A stretch of DNA of 64,000 nucleotides from Porodaedalea pini (Eukaryota; Basidiomycota; Agaricomycetes; Hymenochaetales; Hymenochaetaceae): NCBI GenBank assembly GCA_002794775.1, contig NBAY01000018.1:372001-436000 (forward strand), written 5' to 3'. This document shows positions 12,301-26,179 of the stretch, in pieces (within the stretch, counting starts at the first letter, position 1; each line of letters opens with the position of its first letter). The position numbers and the translations under genes were made by a program. Under the pieces are notes generated by a model, which saw nothing but the letters and a program-made list of their open reading frames with translations, was not told the DNA's origin and did not search any database.

Positions 12301-13429
12301 AAACGTGGAAGAACGGAATGCCGATTATCGGACAATTGCGAATGGCCTTCACTTCTTGAAGGGGAAGACAATCGACAGCCACGAGTATGTATACATTAAA
12401 TTTTCTTGCGACCTTCTTGATGGCTGAATAATGAGTATAGCAATGTCATATGGCTCGCGGATACCAACTACAGGATCGATATGGAGAACGGCCTCGTTCG
12501 AACTTTGGCGGAGTCGGATGAGCTAGATGCGCTTGTTGCAGCTGATCAGCTCAGAAAAGTGATTGACTCACAGATGTCCTTTGTCGGCTACGAGGAGGGT
12601 CCGCTTTTGTTCCGTCCGACTTACAAGTATGACTTGCAATCATCGCGCTATGATACAAGCGAGAAGGTCCGCATTCCCGCATGGACAGGTAAGGCTATCT
12701 GCGAATGCCTGAGTTACGATCCGAAAACTAATAATTCATTTGATACATAGATCGCATATTGTACAAAGGTTCTGATCTTGACCTCATCGTTTATTCCAGA
12801 GCAGAATTAGTGGGATCTGATCACCGACCTGGTGAGCATCGGTGGCTGAACTCTTCTTCTGTATGCACTGATAGAGAGCTGCATAGTCTTCGCGATATTC
12901 CGCGCAGAAGTCCGCGTGATCGACACCACCAAGCGTAATGCCCTACACCGACTGTTGCTGAACAGCGTCGTGTCGACCGAGCCAGGTGAAAAACTTGATG
13001 AAAAGTTGGCATCGATGACTTTGGCTGATGACCCAGAGGATCGTGAGTTTTCACTATTTCATGTTTGTTTCAGGAGTCTTGATCCCCGTTGAAGTTCCTC
13101 CGCCAAGTTCGGAAGAGAACACTTGGTGGATAGATGCCGGTTAGGAGCTTTACGAGTCCGAGATTTCTGCCTTGCTGATAGTGTATCACTCAGATCACCC
13201 TGATGGTGTTTACGCCACAGAAGAAGTTCTCTCGAATGCTCGAGATGTACCCTCAAATCCATTTGATTCCACCCCCAACACCCCACTATCGTCTCCATCT
13301 TCAACGGACGAAGAACTATATACCGATGCTCTATCCTTGGCAACACCGACGGTCGTGTCTAGAAAGCCGCTACCTCCACCTCCGTCACGGAGTACAAAGC
13401 CCGCTTTGACATCTCTAGAAACGACTTGA
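9302..13429 (+). CDS. INP53: Synaptojanin-like phosphoinositide phosphatase (Sac1 plus 5-phosphatase)
   Basis: Removes phosphates from phosphoinositides, mainly PI(4,5)P2 and PI4P, in endocytosis and Golgi-endosome traffic. Many exons. Sac domain first: [11 protein letters not shown] near residue 75, [31 protein letters not shown], and the catalytic Cx5R loop [16 protein letters not shown], which is split by an intron at about 10954. The 5-phosphatase domain follows: [55 protein letters not shown], and [15 protein letters not shown] joined across an intron. Both active sites look intact; the usual GD of motif I is AD here. The C-terminal tail holds an NPF motif ([11 protein letters not shown]), an EH-domain ligand, and a short [10 protein letters not shown] run, as expected for synaptojanins. 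Start ATG 9302 gives MHLYLKDD, a typical Sac beginning. The yeast paralogue number (Inp51/52/53) is not decided by this sequence. Confidence 0.9.
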
Positions 13430-13981
13430 AATTGTTGTAGCTTATGAATTATGTGTTTCGTCTTGCATATATGTAGTTTAGATCCATCTGGCCACATACA
13501 TGCCTCGAGGGGAAATCTTCTTCGACTGGGAAAGCAAAGGAAACGAAGGCGGAAGATGGCGAATTGTTGTTCCCTCGTCATATGCGTTCAGCTAACTTCT
13601 CAGTGGGTTAGACATAGAAGGCCTACGTCTTCCCGAGCTTGAAACACATACAAAGGGAAACAACTGTGTTAAGAAACTGTTTGCAGTTTCTTGAGATTCC
13701 AGACAAATCAGGTTTTATGGAGACAGCACAGACACTGTTAAGGCTACACGCACTGCAAGAGGCAAAGCGATGACCTCTGAACACCTGGGCAACTGAATGA
13801 GAGAAAATATCATGCTGAAGGATGACTATGCACTGCAAGAAAAATGACAAATGGCCAGCGGAAACACGAAGTCGAAGAGACTCCGTGAATAATATGAAGC
13901 ACGTGTGGAGGCGTCAGCAACAACCAACAAAGGGAAAATTATATATCTACTAGAAACCACTATCTAGCCAAAGCCTGAGAC
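13430..13981. other. Intergenic, convergent 3' UTRs
   Basis: 552 nt between the phosphatase stop and the PRP9 stop. Short frames only, and I see no gene or repeat. Confidence 0.5.
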
Positions 13982-15833
13982 TCAGATGAGACCCTGTTTC
14001 TTGAGGTCGTCGTACGTCTTGCGGTTGTAGACGTTACCCTCGTCATCCTCAAGCTCCTCCATGGTCTCCTGCTGGAAGATCTCCTGCTTGCCCTCACGCT
14101 TCAGCTTCTCTGCCACTGAGAAAAAGTATAATTAGCATCGTCTAAACATGAGACAAGAAAGACTCATGTACATGATAATGCATCTTCTATCCGCGTGATT
14201 TCATGGAAGTGTTTGGTATTTGGCAGGCCCAGAGCGCGCATACCGAACGCGTGTCGCGACTCCTGGAAATGACGATCAAAGTTTTTCCTGAAAAAAAAAA
14301 AAAAACCGGTACAATGAGTATCTAACTCGGGCGGACTTTAACAGAGACAGACGAACCTTCCCATGTATACATGATCCGAACAGATTTCGCAGCGGTATTC
14401 GACACCAAGTCCGTGCAGCTTGTATAACCAGTAAGGAATCGGTTTGCCGTCCCAGCCCAATGGCAATTTTAGCGGGTTGTATATCCGCTCCTCCTCCTCC
14501 TCCTCTTCGTTAGCATTTTCGTCTGCATCAGCAGTCGGCGCAGGGGCAGGGGCGGCCTTCTCAATGAGCTCCGCTTCGCGCTCCTTTGCCGTAAGTGAGA
14601 ACCGCCGCTCAACGTTCGACTTCGTTTCAGTGAGCGTTGAAAGCAGAGATGAGAGAAGTGAGGAGGCGAGAAAAGTGAGGAGGGCGGAGTTTCGTATTCT
14701 GGATTCTTTGGTGTTCTGGTGATGAGCAGGAGGGGTATCTTGACTCGCCCCATTGGGGTTTGCAGGTGGCGCATCCGTTGTCGCCTGTCGGGCTGCGGCT
14801 TTGACGTGCTTCTTCGAAGTCAAATGAGCGTCGTATACAGTTTGCTTCGAGTAGTGTTTTTGACCTTAAATAATATGAGCCGCAGCGAGAATCTAGAATC
14901 ATAAGATACGTACAAGCGCTGCACCATGTGCCCTCGCCTTCTCCAGTATGTGTCCCATTTAGTTTATTGCTTAACGGATCTTCCCACCCTGTTACCTTCC
15001 CATCCGTCCACAACGACTCGAAGTCGAGCTCGGCCGCCTTTTGCTGGCCTGTCACATTGACAAGGGGCTGGGTCTTTTTAGCGAAGGACAGTAGATATGA
15101 ATGAAGTCCAGTGATATAACTACACAAAAGTCGTCTTTGAATGAACAAAGACAAATAGAAAGCGAAGTAAAATGCTCACCTCTCATAATACTTTGAGTAG
15201 CGTGTTTCCTTCGGCACCTCTTGGTGTATCAGACCATGCTCCGCCATAGCAAGAACGTCAAGGTATTGGAGGTAAGTCGGCCGTTTATTGAGGTTTTTCA
15301 AATTGGTATATGCTGCGTGGTGCACATAAAGGTCGAGGTACCGTCCGTATGCCTCTTCGCCAGAAAAGAGCAGAGAAATGGCTAGAGTTTGTGCATGGAA
15401 TTAGACCAGGAGAAGCAGTAGTATCTCATGAGAACTCACGATCCTCTTCTTCGTAATCATCATTGCCGGCTTCTCCTGCATCATCATTAACTAATGCCGC
15501 AAGTTCCAGCTCAAAACCTCCAACAACCTGGTCAGGGTACTTCAAATGGTACTCCTTGATTTTCCCCAGTCTCGAATAGAACTCGGATAAGTCATCTAGT
15601 TTCGAACCAGAAATAGCATTTATCTCCGCTTTCCTCGCTGGCTCATCTTGATAGAGACTATGAAGGGTGTGGACGCGCGAAGTTATGCGGTCGAGAATCT
15701 GGGAGGCCTTGTGCTCGTTGGCAAGTTTCGCCTGCTGAGTAGTGGATTGTTTGGCAAGGACTACCGCTAACGCACGTTCGAATCTTTCGATCTCCTCGTG
15801 GTTCTGTCGTTGCACCTCGATGAGCGAGTCCAT
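13982..15833 (-). CDS. PRP9: Splicing factor 3a subunit 3 (SF3a60/Prp9)
   Basis: Subunit of SF3a in the U2 snRNP, needed to form the prespliceosome. ATG at 15833 gives MDSLIEVQRQNHEEIERFER, the family start; an ATG further upstream at 15887 is in frame but less likely. N-terminal helices include ISGSKLDDLSEFYSRLGKIK. Later exons carry ELDFESLWTDGKVTGWEDP, a first zinc-finger half (WCSAC) near 14920, an acidic run of Glu, and the hallmark NPLKLPLGWDGKPIPYWLYK followed by the C2H2 finger YRCEICSDHVYMGR with its His residues in the next exon. The C-terminus reads NRKTYDDLKKQGLI, nearly the same as in animals. One intron has a run of 15 A at 14291-14305. Divergent from the eIF4A3 gene, 165 nt away. 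Confidence 0.93.
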
Positions 15834-15998
15834 GTTTGGTGATGCGAGTTCAGTGTCGCACGCGTTTGAAGTCAAGCAGGCCGTCACTCAGTGTTGCCCA
15901 AAGAAACTTCGGAGTTTCGGCAAATGCCGGGGCAAGCTTCTGAATCATGCAACTGACGCGCTCGTTCTCAATAGACCGCGACACGCGCAACGACAACG
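15834..15998. promoter_or_regulatory. Bidirectional promoter PRP9 / FAL1
   Basis: 165 nt between divergent ATGs of two nuclear RNA-processing genes. No TATA-like element stands out. Confidence 0.5.
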
Positions 15999-17631
<1,633 letters not shown>

Positions 17632-20600
17632 GCGTCGCTCGGAGGCTCTTCGGCGGAGGTCATTGTAATCTGTGTCTTCCCGAGTTCCGATCCCTAGACC
17701 GTCTCTCACTTCAGTCCTCATGTTGAGGTTACGTACCTGTGCAATGCTCTCGGATGCCCTTATTAAGAAGCGGGCGAGTCGTGAATGAATTTTGTACAGC
17801 CTCGTTGTTGCTCCGCTCCCTGTAGTTGCTGTGAGGACGCAAAAAAAAAGTCTATCCTCTTATTATGGGCGAGGACTGAGCATGCTACACCTTTTTTTAC
17901 TCGCCTGTATATATTGTTACTCATCTGCAATTTAACCTGTGTACTCTATCATCCTCTAGGCTGACGGGCATGAGAAAGTCGGCAGTGCTATTCGGATTCC
18001 TCAAGACGGTCATACTCCCCTTTATGATTTTGACCCAAGACCAGAAACGTAGGCTTCCGGGCTAAAGCCACCGATTAGTGAGTGTTAATAACTTCAAGGG
18101 CATTGTGTGGTTTCAATACCGACTGAAGTTATGGTCCAGAATTACTGCAAATGGCGCTTGATAAGAAGGCCCGTTAAACTTAAAGTTCTACTTTACGACC
18201 GTGAGCTTGTGCAGTACTTCCTTAACCTTATCACTAGTCAATCCAGGTAACTTAATGACCTTGAACCCAGAATTTAGGCCTGATCACTCGTTTGTTCCAA
18301 GAGCGGGAGCCAAGCTCCTTCTTTTTCTGGGCGAATTGTGGCTGCCGTGCTAAATCTCGGGCTTCTTGCTCGATTAGATGCTTCAAATCCTCGGCGGAGT
18401 TTCAGTACGACAAAGTCGGTATCATGAAACTGCAGGTTTGTTCACGAGAGTGTGCGTCCCTTAGTTTTAGGGGAGTTCATGGTTCCCGTGTCCCTTTAAC
18501 ACCACCGACTTACCTGATCCTTCCGCAAGAGTTTTAGGGAGTACGCGTTTTGTCGATAGCCCTTTCTGGTGTCTAAAATTTGCTCCGAAACTTGAAACAA
18601 TATCAAGCCATCGTGACGGAAATAAGGCCTTTCCAACCAACAAGATGGCTGCCGGCATAATTCTCTCCCCGCTTCGAACGTATCACCGAGAACGTCGTCG
18701 CTTATGCGTGCGACAGGAAGAAAAGCGGATCCGCTAATACCTCTGGACTTTTATAAAACATCCCCTTATGTGGTCATTACAGTGGACATTTCTTAAGCGA
18801 TTATACTTAATCAGGAGATCTTGCACACGCATTTGCTTCCTTCCCTTTCGTGCAGAATATTCGAGACAAGACGGCTATGGAATCCCCGGTCCTTGGTTAT
18901 ACGACCCCCTCCCCAATCTCTTCGATTCAACTCCGCTCTTCGCACGGAAGGCCGCGCGGTATCGGCCATCCTGGCTTCGATCATAGGCTCAAGAATACGG
19001 CGACTTCTCAGCAACTCAAAGCAAAGTCTATACAGAGATAAGAAACAGGCTAAAAGGCTCTCCATGTGCGTGCCTGCGAAACGTTTTGACTTCTCCGTAA
19101 TTAAGACTCGATCTAGCCTATTCAGTTTTCACTCTCATATGGGTTTCGGTCTTCCTTCGGTGTCTTCATCGAGCATATGACAACTATGAGAGGTGCGAGG
19201 CTGGCAAATGTGGCGGGGCTGACGGTTCACCACTGATTAATACCTGGCGCACACATGCGTATTTATACAAACGCCCCCTTACGGCGACCTTAAATCCCCT
19301 TCATCCCTCTTGCAGATATTCCTTCGAGGAGGCACGCATTTCGAACCTTGCCCCATCTATACGACCAGCTCCCACCGAGTCGTGTTTTACCCGGTCCAAT
19401 GTGTTACTGGCGAAAGTGCGTAGCTGGACCAATTTTACATCTCATCCGTTGCTCACGTCTAAACAAAAAGAGTCCGGAATATATATATGAAGTGCGTTGA
19501 TACCTATAACCTGAACCCGAGTCGCTCATCCTCGCCATAAAGCTGCAATCATGCAGTTAAACTGGTGGGTTCTATAAACCGTCAAAAAGCCTTCCGGACA
19601 CTAAGTGGCTTCTACTTGTAGCCCGATGAACACGTCAGTCTCTCAGGCTATGTCAAGGGAGTAAAACATCCGGATGCTGACTTAAGACGCGCCAGATTGA
19701 TTGCTTTTCGCTGACATGCAAGTTCAGCTCCGTTCACCCGCCAACTTGCGTACCACCTCGATGCATCGAGACGTGCTGGCAATAGTGAGTGCTTCAATAT
19801 CTATATGTCCGCACAAAGCGAACTAATTAATATGCCAAACATCATGCTTTTTAACTCCCTTCATACTCCATGCACGCCACTTCATACCGTTTAAACTGCC
19901 GCGTAAAATCTATCTCAGTCATCAATACCCCCAGCAGTACGGTCCGTGATTCTTACCTTCTAGAGCCCCACTCCCCGACAGATTAACCTATAAACTTACA
20001 GCACCGCAAATTAACAGCTGGTGCCCGAGCTGCCTCGCTCTAAACAAATAGATGGTCTTTTTATGGCCTCCTCTACATCATGTACCCTCATATGGCAAAA
20101 TAAACGTTGTCGATGACGAACCATTCTTGCACACACTAGCACCGCTACTATGTAGTACTGTCTTCCAGTGTTGATTATAAAAAAATACGTAGCGCCACTC
20201 TGCGCCTCTTTCTCGATCGACGCACTAGCACTTTTCTGGAAAGACGTACATTCTCTGTAATCTGTTCCTGTCCAACCCTATCTACTCACAATCCAAGCAT
20301 CTAAGAATCAATACCACGCGACAAACATGCTTGTATGGTCAGTTGATTTTACGTCCCAAAGAAAGATCGGGTACGGGAGGTTCCATGAGTGCATGACACT
20401 TTGAAGGGACCGCCAAGTCGGAGCAGAACGAAGGAGCACTGAAGCGAGTATGAATGGGTAAACACTGTGTTCGCCGCTGGCCATCGCGTTTCTCACTTAG
20501 CGGAGATACCTGTCAGGCGGTACGCGATAGGTAAGGTGTTTTGTAAGATAGGAAGGATGAGAGAACCAAGCGGAAAGTTTAGAAGCCCGATAGCGTTTCA

Positions 20601-21115
20601 GTTCCGAGCAAATGCATATTATTGAGTTTTCCTTGAGTAAAGCCCCATGTCTTGAAGTTTCACGGGTCATACCGCTATCCGCAACTGGGTTTCCCAGTAC
20701 AACGGCGATACGATATCGATGATTGAGCGAACGAGAGCAAAGGGCGACAGGCGGAAGAGCGGGTGCAGTGGAGTAGAAGCACACATATTGGTGCCATGTC
20801 ACCTCCTAGTAAATTGCATTCTATGATTGGGTCCTGATAGACATGATTTAGGCTTTCTCGGCCTTGGGCCCCCTATTGCTGTTCTGCTATCTTCGAAGTC
20901 TCCGACAACCGTGCGTCCTCGCAATCAGTACGACGCTTCCCAGAATATGGAGTTTGCCGAGTTATGAACTGTGGGATACATGCGGTGGTACATACAATAC
21001 AGAATAGCAGTAGAGAAAACAAAGGAAATGACGAACGCACAGATCTTCCGGCTCATTAAAACAATGAGGATGTCCAAATAAAAGAATGAGTGTGTAGAGA
21101 ATGGCCATCCGCTGA
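17632..21115. other. Gene-poor 3.5 kb region
   Basis: Only short frames on both strands. I recognise no protein domain, tRNA, rRNA or transposon. AT content varies; an ATATATATAT run occurs near 19480. A small spliced ORF is conceivable at 19551-19986 (see findings) but is not supported enough to annotate. Minus-strand frames at 20308-20802 look random. The first part should hold the FAL1 3' UTR. Confidence 0.5.
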
Positions 21116-21670
21116 TCATGAGTCTTCGCCAATGTTGTGTTTTGCCTTCAACTGTGCAAGTTCTTCTTCGCGACGAGCTAGATCCGCTTTTCGCAGCAGC
21201 AGCATCCTGACGGGCAGGCATGTGGTACAGCACTGTTTGTTTGCAATGAGGACAAGCAAAATATCGGGATCGAAACAGTCGAACTCACCAACAATATACC
21301 GTTCTTGCAAATGGAACCCATTCAAGTGCTCCAAGGCATTTTTAGCCTACACGGTCACAGCTAGTTCCGGCGCAGCAGAGTCACGAATAAGTATACGTAC
21401 ATCTGTAACGTCGTCATAGACAACAAATGCAGTTCCCTTCGTCTTGGGCTCGTCTCCCAGTCGGATTTGGCGAATGCTTCCATACCGACCGAAGAGCTCG
21501 TACATGTCCTCCCCGGAGATGTTGTAGTTCAGATTCTTCACGAACAAGATTCGGTTGGCGCCGGCTGGCAGCTTGGTCTGGAGGATGAGAAGGTTAGCCA
21601 CTTGCTATGAACATTCTCACTCAGAGATATCCCGGTGAAGAATGCTCACTGCTGGTCTTGCCATCGCCAT
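21116..21670 (-). CDS. SF3B6: U2 snRNP protein SF3b14/p14 (SF3B6)
   Basis: Small RNA-recognition-motif protein of SF3b that contacts the branch-point adenosine. Exon 1 is MAMARPA (ATG 21670). Exon 2 begins TKLPAGANRILFVKNLNYNI with the RNP2 motif ILFVKNLNY, then YGSIRQIRLGDEPKTKGTAF and RNP1-like KGTAFVVYDDVTD. After an intron the frame continues AKNALEHLNGFHLQERYIVG, then VLYHMPARQDAAAAKADL and the charged end REEELAQLKAKHNIGEDS. About 125 residues, the family size. Some other frames stay open through the introns, so a naive call would be wrong. Divergent from the OPT transporter with 332 nt between starts. Confidence 0.92.
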
Positions 21671-22002
21671 TTTGCCTATGTAGTGCGGTCGTCGTTCCTA
21701 TGAAGCGTGCGACAATTGAGTAAGTAGAAATCGAGATCAGCACGGCCCTTGGCACGTGACATGGTGCCTGGGACTGAAATAATCGACACAGTGATCTCCT
21801 GTGCAAAACCTCTATCTCCCACTCTCCCTTCCCGTCTTTCAGCGTTCAAAGCGACTTCAAAGCGAGCGACATTTTCACGCCAGAACTCCCCATAGAGACT
21901 TTGCACTCTTTTTTGAATATCTGCTTTCTAACGAGTATCAGACGTACGAAGAAAGCTTGGGCCAGCGACTGGCCGGTCGCACGCTCAGGCGTCAAACCAG
22001 GA
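21671..22002. promoter_or_regulatory. Divergent 5' region SF3B6 / OPT transporter
   Basis: 332 nt between divergent ATGs. Open frames cross it but carry no recognisable protein. Confidence 0.45.
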
Positions 22003-24968
22003 ATGTCGGGCGTTCACGATGAGCGGTATAGCGTCGAACTCGGAGAGGCTGGGAGTAGTGACCTCAGACTGCACAACAGACGCTGCTCCAGTGAGCGGAG
22101 TATGCATGAGCGGTGGTCGCAGGCCTATCGGGCCGAGGACGAACCGGAGCAGGACATCACTCAGTCCCAGTACCCCTACGACGAACGGTCGAGCTACGAA
22201 GAGCAAGTCTATGTTTATGATGCGAAAGAGGACATGGAGAAGGGTGTTCCTCCCTACGGTGTGTGTTGCGGCCTTTCTCTGCCTTCGCTCGTTGTTGAGG
22301 CGAAAGGTGCGTCCTGTCTAGAAACCAACTTCGAGGAGGTCGAAGGCACAGAATACGACGACCCGAACTTAGACTATGACAGTCAACACGTCAATTTTGG
22401 TATGCCTTGTCCGTTAGCATACAAAGCAGAGTTTAAGTTTAAAAATAGAAGATGATTCCCCATATCCCGAAGTACGGTCCGCCGTCGCCAACACAGACGA
22501 TCCAGAGATGCCAGTGAATACACTACGTGTCTGGCTGCTCGGCCTTATTTTCGCCATTATTGTCCCTGGCCTAAACCAGGTGTGCCATCTTAGAAAATCT
22601 GTGTGCTTCAGCCTTGTACTGATACCTCGATTTGGTAGTTCTTCTTCTTCCGATATCCTGCAGTGACTATCACCGGTGTCCGTCTGCTTCTCTTCTCGAA
22701 TTGAGTCTATTCCCTTATCTCACGCTCTTATTTAGCTCGTTCCGCAATTGCTTTCATTCCCGCTCGGCCGACTGTGGGCTGCGCTTGTACCCAACGTCAC
22801 CGTCTTTGGTGTATCACTTAATCCCGGACCATTTACCGTCAAGGAGCATGTCCTCGTTACGATCATGGGTAGCGTCGGTGCCGTCTCTGCGTATGCGACT
22901 GATATCATTGCCGTTCAACGGGTTTTCTACAATCAACACTACTCATTCGGCTATCAATGGCTCATCGTCATGAGCACACAGCTCATGGGTTTCGCGATGG
23001 GAGGGATCGGGAAACGGTATTTAGTCTCTCCGCCATCCATGAGTGAGAACCAGTTGCCTTTCCTGTTTGGTATTTTCCTGATTATTTTTCGAAGTATGGC
23101 CTTCCAATCTCGTCTCATGTGCACTCTTCAATACTCTCCATTCGCAGCAATATGCAGGTGTAGGAGCACGTGGAGGCATATCGCGAGAGCGATTCTTCCT
23201 GTACACCTTCATCGCATCCTTCTGCTGGTACTTCTTCCCGGGTTATCTATTCACTGCCCTCTCTGCCTTTTCCTGGGTAACATGGATCTACCCGCACAGC
23301 CGCACCATCAACCAGTTATTTGGTTACACCAGCGGGCTCGGGATGAGCGTTTTGACATTCGACTGGGGCCAAATCGCGTATATAGGTAGCCCACTCGCGA
23401 CACCATGGTGGGCCGAAGCAAATATCGCCGCGGGCTTTGCATTCTTCTTCTGGATACTTACACCTGCGCTATACTTTACGAATACGTGGTATTCGAGCTA
23501 TATGCCTATTTCTAGCCGAACGAGCTACGATAATACAGGCCAGGAGTATGATGTTATGCGAGTACTAGGAGACGATGGGACGTTTGACGAGGCTGCGTAC
23601 CATGCATACAGTCCTCTTTTCCTGTCGACAACATTTGCGCTCAGTTACGGCTTGAATTTCGCAGCCATCACAGCGACCATCATGCACACCATACTTTACT
23701 TCCGCAGACAGATTTGGATACAGTCTCGTCGGAGTCTGAATGAGCAAGAAGACATTCATGCTCGGTTGATGAGTAGGTACAAGCAAGTCCCAACGTGGTG
23801 GTATGTTTGCGTTTTCGGTGGGTTTATCCTGGTGCAAGTTTATTATACGAAACTGACAGTGCTGTTTCTCATCCTCATAGTCAGTATGTCTGCATTTGGA
23901 ATCGTCGCCATTGAAGTCTGGAACACCCAAATGCCTATATGGGCCCTGTGTCTTGCTCTTTCAATCTGTATGAATATGCGATTCTAGCCACTGTCTAGCA
24001 TTTTTTACTAACTCCAGCTATCGTCAGCTTTCATCTATGTGATTCCCATCGGCATGATTCAAGCTATAACCAACCAGCAGGTTGGTCTCAATGTAATCAC
24101 CGAGCTTATCATTGGGTATGCTCTTCCGGGACGACCTATCGCAATGATGCTGTTCAAGACGTGGGGTTATGTCGCTATGGGGCAGGCGCTGCAGTTTAGC
24201 TCGGATTTCAAGCTCGGACACTACATGAAGATTCCGCCGCGTACTCTCTTCGTCGCACAGACGGTGGCAACAGCTGTCGCTGGCACGGTGCAGCTCGGTG
24301 TGCAAGAGTGGATGTTTGATAACATTCCCGACATCTGTCAAAAGCATCAGGCGAATAAATTCACATGCCCGAGTACTCAAGTCTTTGGAACTGCGAGTAT
24401 AGTTTGGGGTGTCATCGGCCCAAAGCTGCAGTACTCTGCGGGTGAGCTGTACCACTCGTTGACGTACTTCTTCCTCGTTGGTGCAATTGCACCGATCATT
24501 CCTTGGGCGTTGACGAAGCGGTGGCCAGACTCAGTCTTCCGTTATATCAAGTAAGCTTCCTGCCCATCAAGCTCATTCATATATTTAAAATATTTATTCT
24601 GATTTTTCTTTACTTTGCACAGCTTGCCAGTCATATTTGCGGGAACGGGCTGGATACCACCTGCAACGGCAGGGAACTACGTCCCATGGACGCTCGTTGG
24701 TTTCATCTTCCAGTATGTAATTCGGCGACGCGCGTTCTCGTGGTGGACCAAGTACAACTACGTCCTCAGTGCAGCACTCGACTCGGGGTATGCAATCTCG
24801 GTCGTCGTAATCTTCTTTGCGCTGCAGTATCCGCGTAACGATACAATCGGGGCCGGTAGCTTGCTCAACTGGTGGGGGAACACAGTGTATACGCACACGG
24901 ATGACTACAATTCAAAACCAGCTATCGACTTGAAGCCGGGCAGTACGTACGGTCCTTCAACCTGGTGA
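22003..24968 (+). CDS. OPT family oligopeptide transporter
   Basis: Plasma-membrane proton-coupled importer of small peptides, in some members glutathione or metal conjugates. About 800 residues. The acidic cytosolic N-terminus starts at ATG 22003 (MSGVHDERYSVELGE). Family signatures are clear: DDSPYPEVRSAVANTDDPEM (the SPYxEVR box), NPGPFTVKEH, and KIPPRTLF late in the protein. About 12-14 hydrophobic segments follow, among them TLRVWLLGLIFAIIVPGLNQ and LFLILIVSMSAFGIVAIEVW. Roughly ten short introns interrupt it, for example 22251-22319, 22400-22452 and 24551-24622. It stops at 24966-24968 after LKPGSTYGPSTW. The specific substrate cannot be told from sequence. Confidence 0.92.
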
Positions 24969-26179
24969 ATGCGTATGCCTGCGCGGTCTACGATCTTTAC
25001 GACAGTGATTATTTTACTTGATTCGAGATGGGCCATCTGCTTCCTTCCTCTCCTAGTCATGCTCCCCTACTCTTCACCTTATATTCCGTACTCCTGCCCA
25101 TCTCCTCATCTGACTCTTCGCCTTCTTGCTTTGTTGTACTTTATTGGGTCTACCGACCTTGATATCTTGGTGGGGCTGGTTGCTTGGCTAACAGCACGCC
25201 GTAAGACGCGTGAATGCAGGCCAAGAGGACTGTTGTGGAATGTATGCTGTAGGATCTTATGAATGTACTCACGAATAGATCTCTTTAAGTTTTCTGACTT
25301 ATGTGGAGTCAGTGCAAGCGAAGCTCTTCTCGGCCGAAAGTTCAGCAAAACAAAGGACAGAACCATATCATTGGCACTATCACCAGACCGACAACGGAGG
25401 CATTGCTAACCAAACGTATGCCCGCGACGATAGACGCAAATAGACGAGAAGCATTTACCACGTTCGGATTGCACAAAGTCCGTCCGAAACAGAGTATTGC
25501 AGAGGCCGAGGATAAGATCGGAAAAAAACATCTTCCTCTGCAATACAAACCTTCCAGCGTGCATGGAATAGCTGGGCGGCACCGATGAACATAGGAAGCG
25601 CGCTCAGAATGTACCAATACGTGCAGCGACGAGCCGGAGGTAACGGCGGTCCAGTAGAAACACCGTAGAGGCCTCGTGTTGGCCGACAAACCCATACCAT
25701 TGACGGTGGCTTTATCGACGGTGATACAAAAAATATGTTGTAGAACCCCCGCTCTGTTGTTTTCAATCCGGACAAAGGTGAAACCTTCCGAGGGTGCGAC
25801 TGCGGACACAGATCGAAGGCCGGCCTTGTTCTTTCAGAACAAACAGCATCGTGGATCAGATACAGTACATGATAGGCCCTTGAGAAGTGCCGGACAGCGC
25901 ATTCGCCGTTTTGTGGCTCGAAAGGACAAAATGCGTTCTTGGAAATCCTGAGAGTTCGTTCTTTCAAGTGTATCGAACTTACTCCGGTGTACACGGAGAA
26001 ACGAAGTTATTGTTGTCGAACTTTGTTGGATTTCCCCCATCCTGTCCACGAACAAGAATGCATCTCAACTATATTGCAAACAGAATACAGCATACAAACA
26101 TCTGGTGACTTAAGAAATGAGTGACCTGAAGATGTGTAAGGCCAAGGGTGCGATGATGAGCTCACCAAACAGCCTTCAA
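24969..26179. other. Convergent intergenic region, 1.2 kb
   Basis: Between the OPT stop (plus) and the LCL2 stop (minus). Minus-strand open frames at 25342-25994 contain one hydrophobic stretch (YWYILSALPMFIGAAQLFHA) that might be a relic of a membrane protein, but no full domain or coherent exon chain was found. The rest should be 3' UTR. Confidence 0.45.

Noticed and set aside
20308..20802. Two adjacent minus-strand frames that could form one gene
   Set aside because: The second begins with GTG, and the products show no domain or codon pattern like the neighbouring genes.
25342..25994. Minus-strand open frames with a hydrophobic stretch, possibly an RTA1-like membrane protein
   Set aside because: Only one membrane-like segment fits, frames must be changed without clear splice sites, and no family motif is complete.
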